From Anaerolineales bacterium (GTDB lineage Bacteria; Chloroflexota; Anaerolineae; Anaerolineales; E44-bin32), in assembly GCA_030606845.1 (NCBI GenBank), contig JAUWFP010000107.1:1-7129 (forward strand): DNA of 7,129 nucleotides. Reading direction: 5' to 3'. The translations under genes and the position numbers were made by a program. Shown piece by piece: positions 1 to 6,821 of this stretch; position 1 is the stretch's first letter, and each line of letters opens with the position of its first letter. The notes under the pieces were generated by a model. The model saw nothing but the letters and a program-made list of their open reading frames with translations, was not told the origin of the DNA and ran no database searches.

Positions 1-2
1 TG

Positions 3-1067
3 GGCATTCTTGGCATCTGCATCCCGGTGCGTTACGGTGGGCAAGGGATGGACTACATCTCATTGGGTTTAGCAAGCGAAGAACTTGAAGTAATCGATAC
101 CACATTGCGAGTGGTGATGTCTGTTCACAATGGTTTAGCTAGTATGACTCTCTTCCAGTGGGGTACTGAAGAACAAAAAATGAAGTACCTTGTCCCCATC
201 GCGTGGGGGGAGAAGATCGGCTGTGGGGCGTTCTCGGAGCCCGGCGCTGGTTCGTATTTTGCGAATATACTAATGACGGGCAAGCGGGACGGAGATGAGT
301 ACATCCTGAACGGCGAGAAGATGTGGATCTCACTCGCAACCAAAGCGGATTTTACAGTCGTAACGGTTCGAACCAAATCCGATGTGGCGAAACCCAGCGA
401 GGGGCTTACCGCATTTATTGTTGAGCTGGATCGACCTGGGGTTTCACGCGGGGATATCCATGGGAAGCTAGGCGTGCGGGCCGGGTCTACAGGATGGATT
501 TCATTCCAGGATGTGCGTGTGCCGCTTGAGAATCGAATTGGGGAAGAGGGCGAGGGATTCAAGGTCACGATGACTGCTTTCGACCATGGCCGTTACACGG
601 TCGCCGCAGGCGCGACAGGGTTAATTCGCGCCTCACTAGAAGCCAGTGTGGCCTACGCGAAAGAGCGGAGCTCCTTTGGAAAACCAATCGCTCATCATCA
701 ACTCATCCAGGAGAAGATCGCACGCATGGCGCGCGACTATGAGATAGCGCGTTTACTTTATTTGAAAGCCGGTTGGATGAAGAACGAGGGTGAGCGCAAT
801 ACCTTTGAGACCTCCATCGCGAAACACTTCGCAACGGAGGCGTCCTTTCATGCCGCCTCTGAAGCTATCCAGATCCATGGGGCTTATGGATTCAGTGATG
901 AATACGACGTGGAGCGCTTCATGCGCAATGCACGCGGGGCTATGATTTATGAGGGCAGCAGCGAAATCCAGACACTAATCCAGGCGGATTATGCGCTTGG
1001 GTATCGTAAAGATAAAGCAGTCCGATGTGAGCTTCCAGCGTATGACTCGCAAGCGTGGCAGTCATAG
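3..1067 (+). CDS. Acyl-CoA dehydrogenase, 5' end outside window
   Basis: FAD enzyme that introduces the alpha-beta double bond into an acyl-CoA and passes electrons to ETF. The reading frame is open from base 3 (residues GILGICIP before the in-frame GTG at 27), so that GTG is an internal valine and the true start lies upstream; 354 residues are visible of a usual 380 or so. Family landmarks run in order: RYGGQG; CGAFSEPGAGS (FAD/substrate loop); LNGEKMWIS; the middle beta-domain around GLTAFIVE and DVRVPLENRIG; RSSFGKPI with the following Gln (FAD dimer contact); and near the C-terminus IYEGSSEIQ, whose Glu (codon 951-953) sits at the MCAD/SCAD catalytic-base position. Several near-invariant positions differ (GSD reads GSY, RDA reads RNA, GTSE reads GSSE). 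A basic tail follows, beginning LGYRKDKAVR. The etfB gene follows after 67 nt, consistent with ETF as acceptor. Chain-length or ring specificity cannot be read from the sequence. Confidence 0.95.
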   Translation, partial: GILGICIPVRYGGQGMDYISLGLASEELEVIDTTLRVVMSVHNGLASMTLFQWGTEEQKMKYLVPIAWGEKIGCGAFSEPGAGSYFANILMTGKRDGDEYILNGEKMWISLATKADFTVVTVRTKSDVAKPSEGLTAFIVELDRPGVSRGDIHGKLGVRAGSTGWISFQDVRVPLENRIGEEGEGFKVTMTAFDHGRYTVAAGATGLIRASLEASVAYAKERSSFGKPIAHHQLIQEKIARMARDYEIARLLYLKAGWMKNEGERNTFETSIAKHFATEASFHAASEAIQIHGAYGFSDEYDVERFMRNARGAMIYEGSSEIQTLIQADYALGYRKDKAVRCELPAYDSQAWQS

Positions 1068-1122
1068 GAAATTGACAAGCTGCAGATAAGACGTGAGATC
1101 GTGGAATAACATTATCTAAGAT

Positions 1123-1130
1123 AAGGAGGA
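1123..1130 (+). promoter_or_regulatory. Shine-Dalgarno site fixing the etfB TTG start
   Basis: AAGGAGGA is a near-perfect anti-16S match lying 4 nt before TTG at 1135. It decides in favour of the non-ATG start, because translation from there gives the canonical EtfB N-terminus (MNIVVCVKQTPD) and no upstream in-frame ATG has a comparable site. Confidence 0.85.
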
Positions 1131-1134
1131 ACCC

Positions 1135-1917
1135 TTGAATATCGTTGTCTGTGTAAAACAAACTCCCGATACAGCCGCAACGGTCACCGTTGAAGACGGG
1201 AAAATCTCCTGGGGGGATGCGCCCTTGGTGTTAAATCCCTGGGACGAGTTTGCCGTCGAAGAGGCTCTGCGCTTGAAGGAAGCGCATGGTGGTGAGGTTA
1301 CGGCGATCAGCCTTGGCCCTGAAGATGCCAAGGAAGCTCTTAAACAATCGCTGGCGATGGGATGTGAGAACGCAATCCTCGTGAGCGACCCTTCATTTGC
1401 CGGCCTCGATTCGCTGCAGGTCTCCAAAGTGCTTGCGGCGGCAATTGAGAAAGTCGGCGAGGTTGACCTCGTCTTCTTCGGCAGATCCTCGGTCGATACC
1501 GATTCGGGCATAACCGGTTCACAAGTCGCACGTCGATTGGGCTGGCCGGCGCTATCGCTCGTCGCGGTTATTAATTCCCTGGATCCTGAAAGCAAGCAGT
1601 TGGAAGTCGAGCGGATGTTGGATGAAGGCCGGCAGCAGGTAAAGGCTTCGTTCCCCGCCGTAATTTCCGTCGTTAAGGAGATCAATGAACCCCGATATCC
1701 ATCCTTCATGGGGATTCGCAAGGCATCAAAAGCGGAGATTCCCATCTGGTCGGCTGCAGAGTTGACCCTCGAAGGGGACTTGGAGTCGGCGCTGACCTGG
1801 CCTGATGTTTACGCCATACCAAAAGTCGAGACGGAATGTGAGTTTGTAGAGGGGGAAACCCCTGAGGAGATCGCTGCGAAGCTAGTTGATCGCCTAATAG
1901 AAGAGAAGGTGGTCTGA
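1135..1917 (+). CDS. etfB: Electron transfer flavoprotein, beta subunit
   Basis: Small subunit of the EtfAB heterodimer, a soluble carrier taking electrons from acyl-CoA dehydrogenases; in most ETFs it binds AMP and docks to the dehydrogenase. At 260 residues it has the normal family length. The start is TTG behind a strong ribosome site. Visible features: N-terminal VVCVKQTPD strand; LNPWDEFAVEEAL (33-45); nucleotide-binding stretch FFGRSSVDTDSGITGSQVA (114-132); and the ETF-beta signature at about 158-178, with R160, D163-E164-G165, Q167, P174 and S178 in the expected places. The docking (recognition) loop begins at EPRYPSF (185-191). It lacks the GDTAQVGP-like segment I associate with electron-bifurcating EtfB, so a conventional ETF is more likely (inference). 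A TTGACA hexamer at 1072-1077 could be a -35 box, but its best -10 partner (TGAGAT, 1094-1099) is poor, so co-transcription with the dehydrogenase is the simpler reading. It overlaps etfA by one base. Confidence 0.96.
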   Translation: MNIVVCVKQTPDTAATVTVEDGKISWGDAPLVLNPWDEFAVEEALRLKEAHGGEVTAISLGPEDAKEALKQSLAMGCENAILVSDPSFAGLDSLQVSKVLAAAIEKVGEVDLVFFGRSSVDTDSGITGSQVARRLGWPALSLVAVINSLDPESKQLEVERMLDEGRQQVKASFPAVISVVKEINEPRYPSFMGIRKASKAEIPIWSAAELTLEGDLESALTWPDVYAIPKVETECEFVEGETPEEIAAKLVDRLIEEKVV

Positions 1918-2954
1918 TGACTAATAAAGTTCTTGTTTACGTAGATCACTTCAAGGGCGAGGCTTTGCCTGCCTCCTGGGAGGCGATTGGAGCGGCCCGT
2001 AAGATTGCTGAATCCCTCGGTTCGGGAGTCACGGCAGTCATCGTTGGGAAGGATGTTCAGCCGCTCGCCAAACAGGCGATCGAGTATGGCGCAGACGACG
2101 CAGTCGTTGCAGAGAGCCCCGCGCTGGCGGAGTTCCAGCCAGAACCCTATGCAGATGTGCTCTCAAAAGCAGCTGCTGAGGCGGATGTGCTTCTCCTGCC
2201 CACCTCGGGGCGGACACGTGAGCTCGCAGCAATGGTCGCTGTGGACCTCGAGACAGGCATGGCGCCAGATGTGATCGAGATCGAAGTTGAGGGCGGATTG
2301 GTGCTCGCCACTCGCCCGATTTACGCTGGCAAACTGCTCTCCAAAGTGGTTATAAAAGAACGCAAACCGCAGATTCTAACAACGCGAAGCCGTGCATTCC
2401 CAAAACCAGAGCCAGATGCAAGCCGCAGCGGGGAGGTCACAAACCTCGAGTTCGAGCTCGGAGATGTTCCCACGGAGGTTCTTGGTTATAAAGAAGCGGC
2501 AGGGGGGGTGAGCCTGACGGATGCAGCAGTCATCGTCTCCGGGGGGCGCGGGGTTTCGAACAATCCCAGCCTGACACCCCCAGACGAGATTACGGATGAA
2601 AAGGAACAGGAAATCTGGCGTGCTCAACAGGGTTTCGGGCTCGTAGGTGACCTGGCCGGCGTTCTCAACGCAGCTATGGGGGCGAGCCGTGCGGCGGTGG
2701 ATGCGGGCTATATCCCTTATGTCAATCAAGTAGGGCAAACCGGGAAGGTCGTCTCCCCCGACCTGTACATCGCCAATGGAATCTCCGGCGCCATTCAACA
2801 TCTTGCCGGGATGCGCACATCCAAAACGATCGTTGCCGTCAATAAGGATCCTGAAGCGCCGATCTTCAAGCTGGCGCGCTTTGGTGTTGTCGGCGATCTG
2901 TTTGATGTTGTCCCTGCGCTCACTGCAGCCTTCAAGGAGCGACTCGGTAAATAG
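1917..2954 (+). CDS. etfA: Electron transfer flavoprotein, alpha subunit
   Basis: Large ETF subunit carrying the redox-active FAD in its C-terminal domain. It starts at ATG within TGATG, sharing one base with the etfB stop, with AAGGTGG just upstream, so translational coupling and equal expression are expected. It has 345 residues, slightly longer than the usual 310-330. Residues 1 to about 190 form the Rossmann-like N-domain. The FAD domain shows VSGGRG (207-212), GASR (255-258), QTGK (274-277) and the ETF-alpha signature at 283-309 (LY.AN..SGAIQH..G......VAVN), then NKDPEAPIF (309-317), the usual isoalloxazine and ADP contacts. Between VSGGRG and GASR the chain is longer than in typical EtfA, holding an acidic stretch (PPDEITDEKEQE, 221-232). 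The frame is intact to the stop. Its electron acceptor (ETF:quinone oxidoreductase or equivalent) is not in the window. Confidence 0.97.
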   Translation: MTNKVLVYVDHFKGEALPASWEAIGAARKIAESLGSGVTAVIVGKDVQPLAKQAIEYGADDAVVAESPALAEFQPEPYADVLSKAAAEADVLLLPTSGRTRELAAMVAVDLETGMAPDVIEIEVEGGLVLATRPIYAGKLLSKVVIKERKPQILTTRSRAFPKPEPDASRSGEVTNLEFELGDVPTEVLGYKEAAGGVSLTDAAVIVSGGRGVSNNPSLTPPDEITDEKEQEIWRAQQGFGLVGDLAGVLNAAMGASRAAVDAGYIPYVNQVGQTGKVVSPDLYIANGISGAIQHLAGMRTSKTIVAVNKDPEAPIFKLARFGVVGDLFDVVPALTAAFKERLGK

Positions 2955-2983
2955 CGATAGTAGTAAATAAGTGAGTGTGACAT

Positions 2984-3018
2984 TGCAGGGGCGCAGCTTA
3001 TGCGCCCCTGCATTTGTT
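2984..3018 (+). terminator. Rho-independent terminator after etfA
   Basis: Perfect 12-bp inverted repeat: TGCAGGGGCGCA (2984-2995), loop GCTTA, TGCGCCCCTGCA (3001-3012), followed by TTTGTT. The stem is G+C-rich and begins 29 nt after the etfA stop. The T-tract is short and interrupted, so termination may be partial, but position and symmetry strongly suggest the end of the dehydrogenase-etfBA transcript. No matching T-tract exists on the other side. Confidence 0.8.
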
Positions 3019-3126
3019 AAGTTTTAGGCGACGCTATCCATTACAGGTAGAATGAGTAGTTCTTCGACATTCCGGCCTTTGTTTTCGCATAGCCATCTTT
3101 GATGAAATCGTGATCGGTTGAAATCT

Positions 3127-4008
3127 ATGATGCAGTATTTGAAATTTTTCTTTCGTATGGCTCGTCCTAATCAAATTCTGCTTATTGCTCTGGTTTTCTC
3201 ATGGGGGGTTCTGATGGCTCTGGTACGTGGATCATCATGGTCTTCCCTTTCAACCCTGCTTGGATTAGGGGCTGCGATCCTGATTTCTGTCTCCATTCAC
3301 TTCGTGAACGAGTATGCAGATTACGAAACGGATAAGTTGACCAAGCGGACGCCTTACTCGGGTGGGAGTGGCGCCCTCCAGGATTCAGGCCTCGATAAAA
3401 AACTCGCTCTCAGGGGCGCGATCCTGGCGATGATCCTTGGTTTCACGTTTGCTATCTTTGCTTTCTTAATAGGGCACCTTCCCTTGCAGGTTCTTTGTAT
3501 TCTGGGATTGGCAGCCTTCTTTGGTTGGGGCTATTCGCTCAAACCCTTGAAGCTCGCGTGGCGAGGGTGGGGGGAGATTGATAACGCGCTGCTCGGCGCA
3601 TGGTTGTTGCCGATGTACGGTTATACCGTGATCCATCATCGGGTAGACACCTTTATCATGGCTGCAGCCGCTCCCTTCGCGATGCTCGCTTTTGTAAACC
3701 TACTGGCAACGCATTGGGCGGACCGGGAGGCGGATCGCGCCGTTGGCAAACGAACGCTGGCCACAAAATTTTCCACTCCCCAACTGCGAATCTTGTACGT
3801 CTTGACGATGCTGGGTGCATATACGTGGGTTTACTGGCACTCCCAATATCCACCGTTGGTTAAGCTAAGCAGCTTCATCGTCGCTCCCGTGAGCGTCTGG
3901 GGTTTTGTCAGTTTTACCAAACAGGACAATCCGGCACCGTCCGTGTTTGCGATGGTTGCCTTCCTTCTCGTCCAAATTATCTCCTGGGGCTACCTCTACG
4001 TTTCGTAA
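3127..4008 (+). CDS. UbiA-superfamily membrane prenyltransferase (MenA-like)
   Basis: Integral membrane enzyme that attaches a polyprenyl chain to an aromatic or related acceptor, as in quinone synthesis. From ATG 3127 it has 293 residues; TTG at 3118 (296 residues) and ATG at 3130 are alternatives, and none has a good ribosome site. Residue numbers below count from TTG 3118. Both Mg2+-diphosphate motifs are present: NEYADYETD (64-72), an NDxxDxxxD variant with Glu second, and DREAD (202-206) followed by GKRTLATKF. SGGSGALQDSGL (81-92) and YSLKPLKL (139-146) with GWGE (150-153) also fit the family, the first recalling MenA. About eight or nine hydrophobic helices are evident. It stands alone between two terminators. 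A TAGAAT hexamer at 3048-3053 may be its -10, but I see no convincing -35. MenA (dihydroxynaphthoate prenyltransferase) is my best guess; related UbiA enzymes for chlorophylls, lipids or haem remain possible. Confidence 0.87.
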   Translation: MMQYLKFFFRMARPNQILLIALVFSWGVLMALVRGSSWSSLSTLLGLGAAILISVSIHFVNEYADYETDKLTKRTPYSGGSGALQDSGLDKKLALRGAILAMILGFTFAIFAFLIGHLPLQVLCILGLAAFFGWGYSLKPLKLAWRGWGEIDNALLGAWLLPMYGYTVIHHRVDTFIMAAAAPFAMLAFVNLLATHWADREADRAVGKRTLATKFSTPQLRILYVLTMLGAYTWVYWHSQYPPLVKLSSFIVAPVSVWGFVSFTKQDNPAPSVFAMVAFLLVQIISWGYLYVS

Positions 4009-4081
4009 GCAAAGCCGTTATCCAAGTGGCAGCGTTCGTTGATTACCGGTATATCCGCTGGATGCTGCACACTCCCATATT

Positions 4082-4116
4082 AAAAAACTGCCTGATGATT
4101 TCAGGCAGCTTTCTTT
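4082..4116. terminator. Bidirectional terminator between convergent units
   Basis: Inverted repeat CTGCCTGA (4088-4095), loop TGATT, TCAGGCAG (4101-4108). On the minus strand the stem is followed by six T (complement of 4087-4082), a good terminator for the ABC operon. On the plus strand it is followed by CTTTCTTT (4109-4116), a weaker one for the prenyltransferase gene. The rest of the 160-nt gap (4009-4168) holds no gene that I can see. A run of nine T at 4162-4170 overlaps the permease stop codon and has no stem of its own. Confidence 0.82.
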
Positions 4117-4168
4117 ATCCATAAATTTATCGGTTGTGCTTAATCGGCACCATGAATTCCGTTTTTTT

Positions 4169-4963
4169 TTAAATATACAGATCTCTCTTTGAGTACGTCA
4201 CATACGCGCCAATCATGCTCACCGCAATGATTCCGACAGACAGCCACACAAAAGTAAGGTCGATTTTTGACTCATGCAGTAGCGAAGCAGGATCGAAATA
4301 TTTGAACGGTGAAAAGTATTTTAAAAACTCCAGATTCTCGCTCATACCAGAAATAATGGAGAGGAAATAGGTTCCAAGTAATAGGAATACAGCCGTCGAA
4401 CTGGCCCGCTTATGCTGTTTCATCGCGCATCCCAAGAAAATGCCAACTGCCAGGAAGACAATCTGGACGATAAATAACGCCAGCATACCCAGGGCTAGAA
4501 AGTTATAAAAATCGCTGTCGGGCTGATATTTTGACACACTGACCAGCGTGATGCCCCAGGTGATACCCAGCAAAGCGATGGAATTAACAAGCGCCGCCAG
4601 CGTTTTTGCGGTGACGATGCTGCTCCGTCGAATTGGTAAGGTAAGAGAAAACTCGACGGTTTTATCCCGCTCTTCTTTCGAAATAATATCGCTTCCCCAC
4701 ATCACAGCAGAAATGGATAAAAGGAGACCAAAGAATGTGATCATCACGCCAAAGAAACCCGATATCGTGGTTAGATTGAAGGCATTCATATTAAATGCCG
4801 CCAGCATAGCAGGCGGCATACCATTTAGTACCTCAATCAGTTCGGGATTTTCATAATACGCAGTGAACTTAGCGAAGCCCACGGTGTTGAACAAGATGAC
4901 GATCACAGCCCATATGAGCAGGGATTTGAAATTCGCCTTTAGTTCTCGGAAAAAGATATTCAC
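4169..4963 (-). CDS. ABC-2 type transporter permease (second copy)
   Basis: Membrane subunit of a probable ABC exporter and last gene of the operon; 264 residues. The start is GTG 4963, four nt after AAGGAGG (4974-4968), which overlaps the stop of the preceding permease. Six hydrophobic segments are visible at roughly 14-32, 66-88, 118-143, 152-180, 188-206 and 236-258. The cytoplasmic loop after helix 2 carries the ABC-2 landmark ISKEERDKTVEFSLTLPIRR (94-113), the EE...T..F.L..P pattern expected to contact the ATPase. The N-terminus (MNIFFRELKANFKS), GFFG (69-72) and C-terminal segment (FSPFKYFDP..LL, then IGAYVTYSKR) match the preceding permease, so the two are paralogues likely to form a heterodimeric pore. 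There is no extracytoplasmic domain. The substrate cannot be deduced; drug, peptide or sodium export are all known for relatives. An ordinary, intact gene. Confidence 0.88.
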   Translation of the reverse strand: MNIFFRELKANFKSLLIWAVIVILFNTVGFAKFTAYYENPELIEVLNGMPPAMLAAFNMNAFNLTTISGFFGVMITFFGLLLSISAVMWGSDIISKEERDKTVEFSLTLPIRRSSIVTAKTLAALVNSIALLGITWGITLVSVSKYQPDSDFYNFLALGMLALFIVQIVFLAVGIFLGCAMKQHKRASSTAVFLLLGTYFLSIISGMSENLEFLKYFSPFKYFDPASLLHESKIDLTFVWLSVGIIAVSMIGAYVTYSKRDLYI

Positions 4964-4967
4964 CTCT

Positions 4968-4974
4968 CCTCCTT
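4968..4974 (-). promoter_or_regulatory. Shine-Dalgarno site overlapping a stop codon
   Basis: Minus strand AAGGAGG shares its first two bases with the TAA stop (4975-4973) of the upstream permease and lies 4 nt before GTG 4963. It supports the GTG start and suggests coupled translation. Confidence 0.75.
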
Positions 4975-5776
4975 ACACCGCCGAGCGGATATTTCTTCTT
5001 GAATACAACACATAGCTGCCAATGATAGAAATAACGATTGCTACAACGCTTATCCACGCCAGGGGCAAATCATAGGCTGCGTGCTTGAGGATGTAGTTTG
5101 GCTCAAAATGCTTAAAAGGCGACAGGATTTCCAGCTTGTCCTCCCCGATCATTCCGCCAAAAGCATTCAGCACATACAGTCCAAACACTAGCGCCATCGA
5201 ATATGGCGTTACACTTCTTACCCTTTTCACCAGCAATGAGATCAGCATCCCCACCGTGAGGAAGAACAGTTGAAAAATAGCGATGCTGAGCATCAGAACT
5301 AGCACGGGCTTTGTCTCAAATTGCCCTCCATCGCTAAACATGCGCAGGAATACAAAGCTGCTGATCCAAACGACAAGATTGGTGATGGTCAGGCCGGTTA
5401 TGGCCGCGAGCAATTTGCTGGTCATGATCTTTGTGCGCCCTACTGGTTTCGCCAGCAGGAAGTCAGCCGTCAGGTCCGTTTCCTCAACAGAGACCAATGA
5501 AAACCCATAGTTGGCAGCCTGGATCGCCAGGCAGATCTGAATGAATAGGAAAATGAGCCCGAAAAAGCCAAGGATCGTAGACATGTCAATATCCGTCATT
5601 CCAAAAGCGATTAAAAACTCCTCCGGAAAACTTGCCATCATTTCACTGAGAAGTATTGCATCAACTTCGATCGAAGAGAAAATGGATAAGTAGATGAAAA
5701 TCATTAATGCGACGGCCAAGGACCATCCGATCACAGATTTAATTTTCATCTTGAATTCATGCTTATAAATATTCAT
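4973..5776 (-). CDS. ABC-2 type transporter permease (first copy)
   Basis: Membrane subunit of the same exporter; 267 residues from ATG 5776. An in-frame GTG at 5785 and ATG at 5782 would add three or two residues, but the AGGTG ribosome site (5787-5783) is 6 nt before 5776 and overlaps the other two, and MNIYKHEFK then aligns with the paralogue's MNIFFRELK. Six hydrophobic segments lie at about 15-35, 64-88, 120-145, 158-183, 189-210 and 237-258. The coupling loop reads VSVEETDLTADFLLAKPVGR (95-114), with the same EE..xxT..F.L..P layout as the partner. The C-terminal LSPFKHFEPNYIL and IGSYVLYSRR are shared with it too. The gene follows the ATPase gene by 9 nt and precedes the second permease by 9 nt, so a single transcript is expected. 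Substrate unknown. Confidence 0.88.
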   Translation of the reverse strand: MNIYKHEFKMKIKSVIGWSLAVALMIFIYLSIFSSIEVDAILLSEMMASFPEEFLIAFGMTDIDMSTILGFFGLIFLFIQICLAIQAANYGFSLVSVEETDLTADFLLAKPVGRTKIMTSKLLAAITGLTITNLVVWISSFVFLRMFSDGGQFETKPVLVLMLSIAIFQLFFLTVGMLISLLVKRVRSVTPYSMALVFGLYVLNAFGGMIGEDKLEILSPFKHFEPNYILKHAAYDLPLAWISVVAIVISIIGSYVLYSRRNIRSAV

Positions 5777-5782
5777 GGCCAT

Positions 5783-5787
5783 CACCT
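5783..5787 (-). promoter_or_regulatory. Ribosome site choosing the first permease start
   Basis: Minus strand AGGTG overlaps the ATPase stop TAG (5788-5786) and sits 6 nt before ATG 5776. The alternative starts at 5785 and 5782 would have no ribosome site at usable distance. Confidence 0.6.
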
Positions 5788-6658
5788 ATTCGTAATAATG
5801 CATGAAAACTTCTTCTAAAGTAGGCTCTTCGATTGTCACATCAGATACATCTTGCGAACTGATTGCTCTCGTGATCTGATTGATATCACCCTTATAGAAG
5901 AAACTGACAGCGCCATTTTCCTTCTCCAGCTTAATCACGCCAGGGATATCAAAGCGCTTTTCATCAATCTCATCGGCCACAATGTGGATCTTCTTATAAT
6001 TATCGCGTTGCAGCGTTCGTACGTCTTGAATATCAACGATGCTGCCTTCCTTGATGATCGCCACCCGGCTGCACATTTTTTGCACAACACCGAGGATGTG
6101 CGATGAGAGGAAAACCGTCACGCCGCGTTCGTTCTCCTCACGAATGAGTTTATAAAACTTCTTCTGCATAAGAGGGTCGAGACCGCTGGTTGGCTCATCC
6201 AGCAATAGAAGCTTCGGCTCATGCAAAAGGCCCTGGACAATACCTACCTTCTTCTTGTTACCATAGGAGAGGTCGTCGATCCGGCGATGCAAATCGAGCT
6301 CCATGATTTCGGACAACTCATGCATCCTCTTCGTGCAGTCTTTTTTGTAAAAACTAGCGGAATATTTAAGCAAGTCGATGACCTTCATCCGGTCGTAATA
6401 AAAGACTTCGGAGGGCAGATAGCCAATATCTTGCCTGATCTCAGGTCCATACTTGATGGCGTCCTTGCCGAAGATTTTCGCTTCCCCTGAGCTGGGATAG
6501 ATCAGAGAACAAAACAAGCGGATCGTTGTCGATTTCCCAGCCCCATTGGGGCCGATGAAGCCGAAGATCTCCCCTTCATCCACGTTAAAAGAGACATCGA
6601 CGATTCCCCTGGCTTTTCCATAATACTTAGTTAGATTGTTGACTTCGATGATGCTCAC
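5786..6658 (-). CDS. ABC exporter ATP-binding protein
   Basis: Cytoplasmic ATPase that powers the two permeases downstream. From GTG 6658 it has 290 residues; ATG 6664 would add two, but AGGGAG (6671-6666) is only 1 nt from that ATG and 7 nt from the GTG, so GTG is preferred. Numbering from the ATG: Walker A GPNGAGKST (38-46); Q-loop region IGYLPSE (80-86), with Pro-Ser-Glu in place of a clear Gln; signature LSYGN (132-136) instead of LSGGQ; Walker B LLLLDEP (152-158) with catalytic Glu157; D-loop SGLD (160-163); switch His189 in SSH. A C-terminal domain of about 80 residues ends in EEPTLEEVFMHYYE, typical of the NatA/BcrA/CcmA-like group of ABC-2 exporters. It is the first gene of the operon, 235 nt below the tRNA gene on the same strand. 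Physiological substrate unknown. Confidence 0.93.
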   Translation of the reverse strand: MSIIEVNNLTKYYGKARGIVDVSFNVDEGEIFGFIGPNGAGKSTTIRLFCSLIYPSSGEAKIFGKDAIKYGPEIRQDIGYLPSEVFYYDRMKVIDLLKYSASFYKKDCTKRMHELSEIMELDLHRRIDDLSYGNKKKVGIVQGLLHEPKLLLLDEPTSGLDPLMQKKFYKLIREENERGVTVFLSSHILGVVQKMCSRVAIIKEGSIVDIQDVRTLQRDNYKKIHIVADEIDEKRFDIPGVIKLEKENGAVSFFYKGDINQITRAISSQDVSDVTIEEPTLEEVFMHYYE

Positions 6659-6665
6659 AATCATT

Positions 6666-6671
6666 CTCCCT
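6666..6671 (-). promoter_or_regulatory. Shine-Dalgarno site favouring the GTG start of the ATPase
   Basis: Minus strand AGGGAG lies 7 nt upstream of GTG 6658 but 1 nt upstream of ATG 6664. The spacing makes the ATG an unlikely initiator even though it gives the longest frame. Confidence 0.65.
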
Positions 6672-6785
6672 TTTTAATTTTGACTCCGAATTCTTTTTCT
6701 CAGTAAGCCATCCTTGAGAAAATCCTATAAATTCAATCGTTCCCTAACTTTGTTTCATCCTAGTTTTGAGCAGCTTATTCAGTAG

Positions 6786-6801
6786 TGTTCTCTCTAGAAC
6801 A
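6786..6801. promoter_or_regulatory. Palindrome in the ABC operon leader, possible operator
   Basis: TGTTCT-CTCT-AGAACA: perfect 6-bp arms around a 4-nt centre, in the 222-nt non-coding stretch (6672-6893) between the ATPase ribosome site and the tRNA. It would lie a little downstream of the transcription start of the promoter suggested at 6822-6849, a normal place for a repressor site. It does not resemble the palindrome in front of tetR, so a different regulator is implied if it is real. A 6-bp-arm palindrome can also occur by chance. Confidence 0.35.
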
Positions 6802-6821
6802 AGCGCATATAAGAAGCGACC

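Noticed and set aside
27..29. GTG as the start of the acyl-CoA dehydrogenase
   Set aside because: The frame stays open and family-like upstream (GILGICIPV) to the window edge, there is no ribosome site, and the protein would lack its N-terminal helices.
125..568. 147-codon minus-strand open frame
   Set aside because: Antisense to the acyl-CoA dehydrogenase, low complexity (Ser/Pro-rich), no domain; a shadow.
1116..1745. 209-codon minus-strand open frame
   Set aside because: Antisense to etfB, Ser/Thr-rich composition typical of shadow frames, no domain.
2376..2801. 141-codon minus-strand open frame
   Set aside because: It lies wholly inside etfA, whose frame carries all the family motifs; the antisense frame has no recognisable domain or ribosome site.
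4162..4170. T9 run as a plus-strand terminator
   Set aside because: Only a weak 4-bp stem can be drawn upstream, and the run includes the permease stop codon; the hairpin at 4088-4108 is the better terminator.
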